DNA of 64,000 nucleotides from Ignavibacteria bacterium (GTDB taxonomy: Bacteria > Bacteroidota > Ignavibacteria > Tepidaquicellales > Tepidaquicellaceae): positions 352,975-416,974 of the forward strand of contig JAQTLX010000002.1 of the NCBI GenBank assembly GCA_028714695.1. Direction: 5' to 3'. Positions 18,780-27,259 of the stretch are shown in pieces; positions within the stretch are counted from its first letter, which is position 1, and each line of letters starts with the position of its first letter. Made by a program: the position numbers and the translations under genes. Under the pieces are notes generated by a model, which was not told where the DNA came from, searched no databases, and worked only from the letters and a program-made list of their open reading frames with translations.

Positions 18780-19004
18780 AATTATTTTCAAGAACTATTT
18801 GCTGATTGTTCTCTTCACATGGATACTTAATTTATTAATACCTATTTTTATTATCAATAACTGACCGTCTTCGACCCGGGAGGCTCACCACCTATCGGTG
18901 CTGTCAGGAGGTAACTTCCCGAAAGATTGGGACAAACTCTTACTGGCAAAACAAGGCGGCACAGAAGATATTAAATCTTAGCGAATTCAATTTCGGATAA
19001 TAAT
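18780..19004. repeat. Spacer with REP-like palindrome piece
   Basis: No gene is seen. At 18901-18922 it holds CTGTCAGGAGGTAACTTCCC, closely similar to the hairpin at 26048-26071, preceded by a CACC-TATC-GGTG mini-hairpin at 18889-18900. The start of the next gene has no strong Shine-Dalgarno. Confidence 0.55.
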
Positions 19005-20171
19005 ATGAAAATAAAATTCACTCTGCTTATTCTAATCATCGCGCCGCTCGTTTACGGGCAGTCAAACCGCGTAACTATTCAGTCAGACATCAAACTTCCG
19101 AAGGATTCGATTGCAGCGGAACAAATCATCGAATCGCTTAACGGTTTTTTGGAACTTAAAGACAAACCGAACAGAGAAAATACATTCGTGCTGAAAGAAG
19201 ATTTGCCAGAAACTTCAATTCTGCTCGATGAAATGAAAGGCATTGAAATAGATTCGAAATCGGGAGACAGTAGTTTTTACAAATGTTACCTGACAAACAT
19301 CGTTCAAACAGATGACGGAAACTATTTAATTCAGTTTTCTTACATAGGCGTAAAAGAAAATATACCCGTGCTTGCGGCGAGTTTCGAAGTTGTCGGGAAA
19401 AAATCGGGAAATCAATTTTATTTCACGTCGCCTCTGAGAAGAAATACTTTATCTCGAAACTTCAAGCAAATTAACAACGGCACATTCCGTTTCAAGAATA
19501 TATTAAATGAATCGAGCGCGGCTGATTTTGTTATAACGGCGGAAAAGTTTGATGATATACTGAACGTGAAAGGCGCAAAGATAGAGTGGTACGGCTGCGA
19601 TGACATGCCTGAAATGCTGCGGATAATCGGTGTACTCTACAAAGCGGAATACAACGGGAGAAAGTACGGCTCATTATACGCGAACGAGAACAACACTACA
19701 ATAATTGTAAGCGGCTCGAATGATTCCGAGTTCCGCGCTTACGACCCGCATGACCTTTTTCATGACAGGGCACGAATCGTGATTCCCGCCGATAAATACA
19801 ATCATTACATGGTGTGCGGCTGCGCTTATCTTTACGGCGGCAGTTGGGGAATTAAATGGCAACAAATAGTCAGCATGTTCAATGAGAAAATGACATCTGA
19901 CCCCGATGCCGACTGGCTTAAACTTTACACAGAAGGATACAATTTCGGCGAAAGCAAAGAGAAGCATTTGCTTGTAACGCAGTATATCAACGCTTTAATC
20001 TTACGGAAAACGGAAAGGGAAAAAGGAAACCTCGGAGTTATGGATTTGCTTTCGAGCGGAAATCAAAAAAAGGACCCTGAAACATTTTTCAAAATACTCG
20101 AGAAGGTAACTGGCATTAACAAAACAAACTTCAACGAAAAAGTTTGGGAATTAATTAAAGATGCAAAATAG
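19005..20171 (+). CDS. Secreted protein of unknown function with HDLFH motif
   Basis: 388 residues with a clear signal peptide (MKIKFTLLILIIAPLVYGQ). I do not recognise a named family. The C-terminal half has H249-D-L-F-H253, like an HExxH zinc-protease motif with the catalytic Glu replaced by Asp, followed by CAYLYGGSWGIKW and KITGINKTNFNEKVWELIK, which resemble peptidase_MA-like proteins of Bacteroidota. Whether it binds metal or acts as a peptidase is open. The deformylase-like gene begins 5 bases after its stop, suggesting co-transcription. Confidence 0.75.
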   Translation: MKIKFTLLILIIAPLVYGQSNRVTIQSDIKLPKDSIAAEQIIESLNGFLELKDKPNRENTFVLKEDLPETSILLDEMKGIEIDSKSGDSSFYKCYLTNIVQTDDGNYLIQFSYIGVKENIPVLAASFEVVGKKSGNQFYFTSPLRRNTLSRNFKQINNGTFRFKNILNESSAADFVITAEKFDDILNVKGAKIEWYGCDDMPEMLRIIGVLYKAEYNGRKYGSLYANENNTTIIVSGSNDSEFRAYDPHDLFHDRARIVIPADKYNHYMVCGCAYLYGGSWGIKWQQIVSMFNEKMTSDPDADWLKLYTEGYNFGESKEKHLLVTQYINALILRKTEREKGNLGVMDLLSSGNQKKDPETFFKILEKVTGINKTNFNEKVWELIKDAK

Positions 20172-20176
20172 GGCAA

Positions 20177-20668
20177 ATGAAAAAATTAAATGACTTGCTG
20201 CTGCTTGGCAATCCGCTGCTTTACGAAGTTTCCGAACCTGTTCAGGAAACGGAATTTCATCTCGTTCCGGGATGGGCAGAAGATTTGCACAACGTAATGG
20301 AAGAAATCCGCGCCAAATACGGATTCGGCAGGGCTATAGCGGCGCCGCAACTCGGAATAATGAAAAGGGTGATATATATGAATATCGACAAGCCTGTGAT
20401 AATTATTAATCCCGAATTGAGTAATCTAAGCGATGACACGTTCGAACTCTGGGACGACTGCATGAGTCTTCCGGAATTATTTGTGAAAGTAAAACGGCAC
20501 AGGCGCCTGACGCTGAATTTTACGGATGAAAACCGTGAGAAACACGTATGGAATTTAAGCGATGATTTATCCGAGTTAATACAGCATGAAAACGACCATC
20601 TGGACGGAATACTTTGCACGATGCGCGCTTTGGACGGAAAGTCATTTAAGTGGAGAAAAAGAAATTGA
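20177..20668 (+). CDS. Divergent peptide deformylase-like protein
   Basis: A 163-residue protein of the peptide deformylase fold. Motif 1 is GFGRAIAAPQLG (usual GxGLAAxQ, two residues longer). Motif 2 is WDDCMSLP (usual EGCLS, with the metal-binding Cys kept). Motif 3 is QHENDHLDG (HExxH-like, intact ligands). All three metal ligands are therefore present, but the residues flanking the Cys differ. It is probably a second, specialised deformylase or related amidohydrolase rather than the essential Def. It follows the HDLFH protein by 5 bases. Confidence 0.8.
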   Translation: MKKLNDLLLLGNPLLYEVSEPVQETEFHLVPGWAEDLHNVMEEIRAKYGFGRAIAAPQLGIMKRVIYMNIDKPVIIINPELSNLSDDTFELWDDCMSLPELFVKVKRHRRLTLNFTDENREKHVWNLSDDLSELIQHENDHLDGILCTMRALDGKSFKWRKRN

Positions 20669-20765
20669 AATCAGTATTATCATACCGCATGACCTTTATT
20701 ACGGCAGAGATGTCATCAAGCAAGAATGTATGAGTCAATTACTAACGCGCACGGAAAATTCATTG

Positions 20766-20788
20766 CCGTCAGGCGTTACACCTGACAC
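20766..20788. repeat. GTCAGG palindrome
   Basis: An imperfect hairpin GTCAGG-N7-CCTGAC (20768-20773 and 20781-20786), part of the same family as 5290, 18901, 26023 and 26048. It sits 98 bases after the deformylase-like stop and may act as a weak terminator or a REP element. Confidence 0.55.
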
Positions 20789-20809
20789 AAATAAATATTT
20801 AAATGTATA

Positions 20810-21478
20810 ATGAACATCAAACGAGTTACAACACAGACAAAAGATTTTAATATTCCATGCATATTTATTGAGCCTGACGAATCTTCCGGTTTAGTAATCA
20901 TCATTCACGGATACGGCGGAACAAAAGAAGAACAACTTGGACTCGGCTGGCGAATAGCGAACTCCGGATTCACTGTCTGTCTAATCGACTTGCCCGGACA
21001 TGGCGAGAGTACTGATTACTTTGAAGGAGACATAAAACAATATATCGATTCCTTAATTGTTCATCATAAAGACAAAGGCAGAATAGCGGCGATAGGGCAT
21101 TCAATCGGCGGCAGACTTGCTTTAACGAGCAGCGCGGATTACGTCATAGGTTTATCTCCGACACTGGTACGGGACTTCAGCGATGAAACAAAGGGCTTCA
21201 CAAAAAATATCAGAAGTTACCGTGTGTGCGAACGCGGCAATGATTTTTTATGGGAATTGCACAGGCAGTTGCCCATGTTTGATATTACGGGAAAAGAGAA
21301 CGCGTTAATAATTTACGGTTCACGCGACCTTCCTGAAATTACAACGTCATGCAAAAAAATGAAAGAAAACTCGGAGCGCGTATTTGAAATAGACAAGGCT
21401 TTGCACAGCGACGTATTCTTAAACGATGAAACTTATTCAATAATAATTGAGCAATTGAAAAAGTGGATGTGTGAATAG
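20810..21478 (+). CDS. Alpha/beta hydrolase
   Basis: A 222-residue cytoplasmic hydrolase of the alpha/beta fold. It has the oxyanion strand IIHGYGGTKEE, the DLPGHGES turn, the nucleophile elbow GHSIGG with S98, and a likely acidic residue after LIIYGSRD; a His near residue 203 (LHSDVF) would complete the triad. The substrate is unknown. The ATG follows an ATTTAAATGTATA spacer without a clear Shine-Dalgarno. It is a single gene in the accessory zone. Confidence 0.83.
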   Translation: MNIKRVTTQTKDFNIPCIFIEPDESSGLVIIIHGYGGTKEEQLGLGWRIANSGFTVCLIDLPGHGESTDYFEGDIKQYIDSLIVHHKDKGRIAAIGHSIGGRLALTSSADYVIGLSPTLVRDFSDETKGFTKNIRSYRVCERGNDFLWELHRQLPMFDITGKENALIIYGSRDLPEITTSCKKMKENSERVFEIDKALHSDVFLNDETYSIIIEQLKKWMCE

Positions 21479-21557
21479 CGCTGCGCGATTTTGAAATTCC
21501 GAATTGCGGCAGTGTTTCTTAAAATCACAGCAGTTTGAAGATAACAAAAAAAAGAAA

Positions 21558-22082
21558 ATGGGACAAGTAAAATGGTTCGAAAGAAAGTTTGATTTTGAAT
21601 TTACGCAGAATATATTTCCTTCAATCATAGAGCGTCTTTCAGGCACTCCCGCGAGGCTGGAAGAAAAGTTCAAATCGATTCCTGAGGCTATAATGTCTAT
21701 AAGGCATGATGGCGGCTGGACAATAAAGGAAAACGCGGGTCACCTTACGGACCTTGAACCGATATTCCTCGGGAGATTTGAAGACATAAGAAACGGTGAA
21801 CCGGAACTTCGCGCGGCGGATTTGCAGAACACTAAAACAAATCTGGCTAATCACAATGATAAGCCGGCTGCCGAATTGCTTTCTGAATTCAGGCGAATAA
21901 GGGAGCAGACAATAAAATCAATTGAGGATATAGATGAAAAAACAGTTTTTAAATCTGCAATACATCCGAGATTAAAGACTCCGATGCGGACTATGGATTT
22001 ATTCCTATTCGTTGCCGAACACGATGACCACCATCTTGCGAGAATCACTGAGTTGGTGAAAATATTAAGCAGACAGAAATAA
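21558..22082 (+). CDS. DinB family protein
   Basis: About 174 residues, a four-helix-bundle DinB/YfiT-type protein with the metal-binding His triad in GHLTDLE and EHDDHHLARI. Such proteins are putative metal-dependent hydrolases or thiol transferases. A longer frame begins at TTG 21504, but MGQVKWFERKFDF at 21558 gives the usual DinB opening, so ATG 21558 is chosen. It stands alone, and intergenic repeats follow. Confidence 0.85.
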   Translation: MGQVKWFERKFDFEFTQNIFPSIIERLSGTPARLEEKFKSIPEAIMSIRHDGGWTIKENAGHLTDLEPIFLGRFEDIRNGEPELRAADLQNTKTNLANHNDKPAAELLSEFRRIREQTIKSIEDIDEKTVFKSAIHPRLKTPMRTMDLFLFVAEHDDHHLARITELVKILSRQK

Positions 22083-22694
22083 TAGAGTGATCAAGCGAAG
22101 TCATGACGAAATAGCATAAACTTGAATCAGAAATAATTGAACATTGAAGACTGAAGATTGAAGATTTGACATGTACCTGTCAAAACCTGTCACAAATGAC
22201 ACAAAAACTATAATCTTCTTTTGTGTTTGTATTGATTGCTATTGACCATTTTTATAAACGCCTCACAGAAGCGAAATCCCATAGAAATTATTGAATATTT
22301 AAATTGAACCGAGGACTTGTCTGCAACACCTAATATAACAGGACGAGACAAAGTAGCGGCATCTCAATTAGGTTATGTAAAAATTGAGCATTGAAGACTG
22401 AAGACTGAAGATTGTATATATAATCTGTATTGCAGATATCTGTTATTTATGCTACATTTGTGGAGTGGAAAAAATTAATGTATAGGCTTGGGAGCGAATC
22501 GAATACAACAGGAGAAAATCAACCAACACCTAAAAAGATATCTTTACTTAATACTTTCTTATTCATGCTTTATTAAATTAATATATCTATCTATAGTTAA
22601 GTGATAGTAATAATACAGATAAAACGATACACGAATATCTAAGTTATTGGTATAAAAATGAAGTAGTGGTAATTTAAAATAATAAAACGATAAT
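22083..22694. other. 612-bp spacer with heptamer arrays, direct repeat copy A and promoter
   Basis: No gene is seen. It contains two 4-unit heptamer runs (GAAGACT/GAAGATT type) at 22139-22166 and 22387-22414. Copy A of an 80-bp direct repeat spans 22423-22504, whose partner is 26995-27074. Composition becomes clearly AT-rich from about 22520 on, marking entry into the ATPase/nuclease block. Confidence 0.75.
22431..22461 (+). promoter_or_regulatory. Bacteroidota-type promoter
   Basis: TTG at 22431-22433 and TACATTTG at 22454-22461 fit the -33 TTG / -7 TAnnTTTG pattern with a 20-base spacer. It could drive the ATPase gene, although the leader would be about 225 bases. The same site in repeat copy B (near 27026) is degenerate. 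Confidence 0.35.
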
Positions 22695-24473
22695 ATGAAA
22701 ATAAAAATAACTCAAAAGCACAAATCAATAAGTCCACCTTGTGAATTTGATCTTCCACAGTTTTCGGTTCTTACTGGTAAAAATGGAAGTGGGAAAACTC
22801 ATTTATTAGAAGCTATTGCCGACCCAAATAAATCTCAAGTGTTTTTAAATGGTGCAATATTAAAAAATATCAGATATATAAAATTCAATGGGCTGAATCC
22901 TAAAATAGAAGAAAATTGTAATCCCCAAATAATAAGCCAATTCATTAAAAATTCTTGGAATAGTTATGATAATGCTATGAAAAGTATTTTGACTGAATCT
23001 GTTCTAAACCATAATATAGATCGGTTATTTAAACGCATTGGAGATAAAAACATTATTAATTATACATCTAAAATATTTGAGGTTACAAAAAAACCACTCG
23101 GCAAACTTACTGAAGATGATTATGCTGATAATTTTGATATATCTTTCATAGCCCAAACTGATTTCTTTACGGCTCAGTTTGCGCTAGTATTCAAAAACTA
23201 TCATAAAAGACAAGAAGAGAATAATATAAATGAATATTATCTTTCTAAAGGGAATGCCTCATCGAGACCAGTGCTTTCGAAAAATGAATTTGAAGATAAA
23301 TTTGGAACACCACCCTGGGATTTTGTAAATAAAATTCTTCTTCAAACTAATATCCCTTATGAAGTAAATAGTCCTATTGGTACTAGGGTGGATTCGGATT
23401 TTACTTTTAAATTAAAAGACCGAACTGCGGGTTTTGAAATTAGTTCAAGAGATTTGTCCACAGGAGAAAAAGTATTATTGTCTCTCGCACTTGCAATATA
23501 TAATGCAGGTGGAGATGTCGGAAAGCCTGATTTATTGTTGATTGATGAACCTGATGCTGGACTTCACCCATCAATGTCGAAAATGATGGTAGATATACTA
23601 AACAAGAATATAGTCACGGATAATAAAATCCAAACAGTGATTTCAACGCATTCTCCAACAACAATCATTGCATCTGAAGGAGTTTCAATCTATCAAATGA
23701 CAAGAAGTGATAATATTCCGAGAAAAATATCCACACAACAGGCAGTCGAGATTCTATCCTCTGATATTCCCTTTCTAAAGATATCAAATGATAAAAGAAG
23801 ACAAGTTTTCGTAGAAAGTAAATATGATGTAAATTATTATGAACTATTGACTAATATATATTCACGAATTGAAAAATTGCCAGCAGAGCCTATTTATTTG
23901 CCAGCAAAAACAACAAGTGGTTCAAATTGCACAGAAGTAATTGCTATAGTAAATAACTTATCAAAAAATGGAAATGACCAAGTATATGGAATTATAGATT
24001 GGGATAATGCGAACTCTTCCTTTGGTAGAGTAATAGTGCTAGGAGAAAGTGATAGATATGCAATAGAGAATTATTTACTTGATCCATTTCTGATGGGAAT
24101 ATTGTTTATTAGAGAGAGAAAATTAAATTTCTCAGATTTTGGTATAGCCTCTTACACAAACTATTCAGATGTTAGTAAATTAACGCAAGAAGAAGCGCAA
24201 CAAATAGTTAATAAAGTTTTACTTGATTTGAATCTTAATTCAACAAACTTGGTATCTAGTAAACTTCATAATGGATGGATTTTAAATATTAGCAAAGAAT
24301 TTAATTTTCACAAAGGACATGATTTGGAATTATTATATAAATCTAAATACCCATTTTTAAATGCATACAAAAGAGAAGATGAGTTGAAAAAAGACGTAAT
24401 TGAAAAAGTAATAAATGACTACCCACATTTAACTCCTATAAAAATATTTGAAGCTATTAAAAAAATAAAATAA
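22695..24473 (+). CDS. ABC-type AAA ATPase with TOPRIM-like C-terminal domain
   Basis: 592 residues. The N-terminal ATPase has the P-loop GKNGSGKT (28-35), signature DLSTGEK (about 254-260), Walker B LLLIDEPDAGLHPS (about 278-291) and H-loop ISTHSPT (about 316). The C-terminal part begins VFVESKYDVNYYELL (about 372) and continues with GIIDWDN (about 432), acidic motifs like those of TOPRIM/DUF4435 nucleases. This architecture is shared with OLD-family and other anti-phage ATPases. Codon use is far more A/T-biased than in the neighbours. It is the first of three AT-rich genes and most likely a defence ATPase-nuclease; no function is proven. Confidence 0.82.
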   Translation: MKIKITQKHKSISPPCEFDLPQFSVLTGKNGSGKTHLLEAIADPNKSQVFLNGAILKNIRYIKFNGLNPKIEENCNPQIISQFIKNSWNSYDNAMKSILTESVLNHNIDRLFKRIGDKNIINYTSKIFEVTKKPLGKLTEDDYADNFDISFIAQTDFFTAQFALVFKNYHKRQEENNINEYYLSKGNASSRPVLSKNEFEDKFGTPPWDFVNKILLQTNIPYEVNSPIGTRVDSDFTFKLKDRTAGFEISSRDLSTGEKVLLSLALAIYNAGGDVGKPDLLLIDEPDAGLHPSMSKMMVDILNKNIVTDNKIQTVISTHSPTTIIASEGVSIYQMTRSDNIPRKISTQQAVEILSSDIPFLKISNDKRRQVFVESKYDVNYYELLTNIYSRIEKLPAEPIYLPAKTTSGSNCTEVIAIVNNLSKNGNDQVYGIIDWDNANSSFGRVIVLGESDRYAIENYLLDPFLMGILFIRERKLNFSDFGIASYTNYSDVSKLTQEEAQQIVNKVLLDLNLNSTNLVSSKLHNGWILNISKEFNFHKGHDLELLYKSKYPFLNAYKREDELKKDVIEKVINDYPHLTPIKIFEAIKKIK

Positions 24474-24650
24474 CCTACGTAATTTGAACTCAGAGATAGA
24501 AAAATATCTATGTTTTTATTAGTAACAATTACGGCTAAACATTCGTCATTATGAGTAATAAAATTAAATTATGATTGAAAGTAATAGTAGAATATCAATT
24601 CTAATTAATACTATTTATGATAAACTTTATAATTAGAAATTATTTAAATA

Positions 24651-25244
24651 ATGAGACAAACTTATTCAAATAAAATGAAGAAACCATTTTATAAACAAAT
24701 ATGGGCAAAAATTGTTGCTTCGATAACATTTATTGGAATCCTATTAGGCATCATAACTCAAGGTTTTCAAGTATGGGACAAATTTAAAATATCAACATCC
24801 TCAAAAAGCCCTATTATTGATATAAGAGTTGATCCTTTCGAGCGCAATTATGGTGATACATCAAATTACCAATACGGAAAAACCTTTTTCACAATTCAAA
24901 CATCAAACGGCTCTTATCAAATATTAGATAGCATTTTGTTTGAAAAATTTATCGTTTTAAGACCCGACTATTTTGTGGAAACTGAACAAAAGCCAAATTC
25001 AATATTAAGTGACGTAATAATAGATAATATGATTTTGGATTATCGAATCCCTAGCGAAATCGGAATGCTAAAATTCAAAAATAATTTTATATTGCGAGGT
25101 GATAAAACTACTGAGCTGATAAACAGTAAACAAAAAATAAAAATAGGAATAATTATTTTAAGTATACCTTATAAATATGAAAATGAAATATATCATATAA
25201 AAAAAGAAATTCCAATTCTTGTATATTATGAAGAAAAAAAATAA
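24651..25244 (+). CDS. Single-pass membrane protein of unknown function
   Basis: 197 residues with a basic N-terminus, one transmembrane helix (about 19-40, IVASITFIGILLGIITQGF) and a soluble domain of predicted beta strands. I do not recognise a family. It is 177 bases after the ATPase gene and 41 bases before the nuclease gene, and shares their AT-rich codon use. In a defence context it could be a membrane effector or anchor, but this is only inference. Start choice: ATG 24651, with ATG 24675 possible. Confidence 0.6.
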   Translation: MRQTYSNKMKKPFYKQIWAKIVASITFIGILLGIITQGFQVWDKFKISTSSKSPIIDIRVDPFERNYGDTSNYQYGKTFFTIQTSNGSYQILDSILFEKFIVLRPDYFVETEQKPNSILSDVIIDNMILDYRIPSEIGMLKFKNNFILRGDKTTELINSKQKIKIGIIILSIPYKYENEIYHIKKEIPILVYYEEKK

Positions 25245-25285
25245 GATTATTCGATTAATTCCACTTAAAATATAAAATATAAATT

Positions 25286-25957
25286 ATGATACATCATCAT
25301 TATATAATTATAAAAGGAGACAACGGCGAACCAAATCAGTTTCCACTGAAACCCTGGCTTAGACTCAATACTGAGTATTTATCAAAAGGTATTGATCCTG
25401 ATAATCAGTCATCTCATAAAATCAGACGATTATTGGTACAAATTGGTTGGCGATTAGTTAAAACGGATAATGAAGTATTTATTATTAAACCTGATGAAGA
25501 CGGAAAATATGATTACGCAAATAAATTGGTCTCTGAAATTCAAAGTGAGGATGATGCTGATACTATTGAAGATGAAGAAGCACTCGAAATCACTTTTAGT
25601 CTTGAAAAAGATTTACAGACTGCATTGAGAAAGAATATTAATTCATTAGAAAAAGGGCTTGTAATTATTGACGATGGAAAAGAGAGAAATACTGAAGCCG
25701 GGAGAATCGACATTACGGCTAGGGATGCAAAAAACCGAGTTGTTGTTATTGAATTAAAAGCAATAGATGCAAAACCAGAGGTCATAGCCCAAACACTTGC
25801 TTATATGGAAGCCGTAAAATCTGTTGATAAGGTTGACGTTAGAGGTATAATAGTGGCGAGCGGCTTTCCGGACAGGGTAAAATTGGCAGCAAGGCAAATT
25901 TCGAATTTGAAACTTGTAAAATATGCATTTCAATTTAATTTTAATGTTGTGGAATAA
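25286..25957 (+). CDS. NucS-like PD-(D/E)xK nuclease
   Basis: 223 residues. The N-terminal about 100 residues are unfamiliar and end in a very acidic linker. The C-terminal half matches the nuclease domain of NucS/DUF91: SLEKDLQTALRKN, then AGRIDI with catalytic D142 and VVIELKA with E156 and K158, then AQTLAYMEAVK. NucS cuts mismatched or branched DNA in Actinobacteria and Archaea; here the context suggests a DNA-cutting effector. It is the third gene of the AT-rich block, and REP-like hairpins follow its stop. Confidence 0.8.
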   Translation: MIHHHYIIIKGDNGEPNQFPLKPWLRLNTEYLSKGIDPDNQSSHKIRRLLVQIGWRLVKTDNEVFIIKPDEDGKYDYANKLVSEIQSEDDADTIEDEEALEITFSLEKDLQTALRKNINSLEKGLVIIDDGKERNTEAGRIDITARDAKNRVVVIELKAIDAKPEVIAQTLAYMEAVKSVDKVDVRGIIVASGFPDRVKLAARQISNLKLVKYAFQFNFNVVE

Positions 25958-26315
25958 TATCTTTGTTATTTCATTTTCCAGATTTCTAAATGGATGAGAA
26001 ATTTGCAAGAGAGTTTTGTAACCGTCAGGTGTTTCCACCTGACGATGCTGTCAGGAGGAAACTCCTGACAGGCACAGGAAATGAATGATTGAGATGGCAT
26101 AATGCGAATGTTTACAAACAAAAGGGATACGACACAATGAACAATCAGTTACTAATAATATTCGACACTTATTAAATATTTCTGTTGCTTGTTATATGGA
26201 TCCCCGATAAGAGCACTCGGGGATGACAAATAAGGGAGCGCGGTGTGGATCCCGGCTTTCGCCGGGATGACAAAAGAGGATTGGATAGTTAATATTACAT
26301 TAATAGGAGAGATTT
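25958..26315. repeat. 358-bp spacer with four REP-like hairpins
   Basis: There are two perfect palindromes, CGTCAGGTG-TTTC-CACCTGACG (26023-26044) and CTGTCAGGAG-GAAA-CTCCTGACAG (26048-26071). Two GGATCCC-type hairpins follow: TCCCCGA/TCGGGGA (26201-26223) and ATCCCGGC-TTTC-GCCGGGAT (26249-26268), each followed by TGACAAA. They lie just after the nuclease gene and may terminate its transcript. No gene is seen. Confidence 0.8.
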
Positions 26316-26453
26316 ATGATGAAAATAATATTTAGTAAAACATTATTTAGGAAAATAATATTTCTTGTTTTTGGAGTTTTGGTTTCGGTACTTACTTTTT
26401 CGCATTTGGTGTATCCGCAGAGCGGGTGGGCTTTTTCAATCTTCAATCTATAA
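26316..26453 (+). pseudogene. Truncated 5' end of a YCF48-type secreted protein gene
   Basis: The 45-codon frame encodes a signal peptide and the first mature residues (FSHLVYPQSGW), nearly the same as the start of the intact gene at 31715 (FSHLVYSQSGW). It then runs into a TTCAATC heptamer array (26435-26462), which supplies the stop. The upstream GGAGAGATTTATG ribosome-binding site is kept. This is a gene remnant cut at the repeat; a functional 45-residue secreted peptide is less likely. Confidence 0.8.
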
Positions 26454-26505
26454 TCTTCAATGTAAAATGATTAATTTTTAATCTTAAAATTCTAATTAAT
26501 TGTTA

Positions 26506-26973
26506 ATGCCGATAATCGGGGAAATAAACGATAAAATTATTTTATATCAAAAATATGATACGGAGACAGACTGGGAAAGAGAACTGCCTGACAAAGAGTG
26601 GCTATTTCTATGCATTACAGAGATTGAAGATTCAAATGTTCTAAATGAGATTGCGCGCAAAATTATTGACAGGAATGTATGCTGGGCGAGTTGTGCCGGT
26701 AAGTACGGAGAAAAATTACATGACATAATTGATGAGAATGTCTGGCAAAGAGAATCCGATATCGAAAACAATTACCTGCCGGATCATCTAATCATGACAA
26801 CGTGGGAGGAGAAACTTGATGAAGAGTTATGGTATTCTGCAAATTATGCTTTTAATGAATCGGTGGACATCAAAAAGATATTTTGTTTGGATTTAAGTGC
26901 TGACAATCATAAAGACGAATTGATTGATTTAATTGGTAAAATTAAAAATGGATTTCTTCCAGGTGACGAATAA
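26506..26973 (+). CDS. Protein of unknown function
   Basis: About 155 residues, acidic and without a signal peptide. I do not recognise it with certainty; the pattern PDKEWLFLCITEI, then an LNEIARKIIDRNV helix and a DHLIMTTW strand, looks like a small alpha/beta Rossmann-like conserved hypothetical of Bacteroidota. A TTG at 26500 gives two more residues, but the ATG at 26506 is simpler. It lies between the YCF48 remnant and direct repeat copy B, inside the bracketed block, but its codon use is less A/T-biased than that of the three genes before it. Confidence 0.6.
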   Translation: MPIIGEINDKIILYQKYDTETDWERELPDKEWLFLCITEIEDSNVLNEIARKIIDRNVCWASCAGKYGEKLHDIIDENVWQRESDIENNYLPDHLIMTTWEEKLDEELWYSANYAFNESVDIKKIFCLDLSADNHKDELIDLIGKIKNGFLPGDE

Positions 26974-27259
26974 TCCTTTATGTCAATTATTATCAATCTG
27001 TATTGTAGATGTTTGTTATTAATGTTAAATTATGGGGAGGAATAATTTTTATAAGGGCTTAGGGGCGTGTCGAAATCCACATGAGAGAATGTCTTTTCAA
27101 TCAAAGAGTACAAAATAATATTTTATCAATAATTTGGTATATGTCCGCGTGCATTGCTGAATATACCGGATAAGAATTTTCTATCGTATATCCGATAAAA
27201 CCGGATATATTAGGTTTTTCTGGCAAGCGTATTGTTTACAAATTAGGCTGCAAAATTCA
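26974..27259. promoter_or_regulatory. Direct repeat copy B and inverted-repeat operator candidate
   Basis: Copy B of the 80-bp repeat spans 26995-27074. Further down is a perfect inverted repeat TATATCCG-N7-CGGATATA (27187-27209), with a third half-site ATACCGGATAAG at 27163-27174. A sigma-54-like TGGCAAG-N4-TTGTT (27221-27235) follows; its -12 box has GT instead of GC, so that call is weak. All lie upstream of the YiiX-like gene. Confidence 0.45.

Noticed and set aside
20586-20810. 74-codon plus-strand frame after the deformylase
   Set aside because: It overlaps the end of the deformylase-like gene in another frame and runs through the GTCAGG hairpin.
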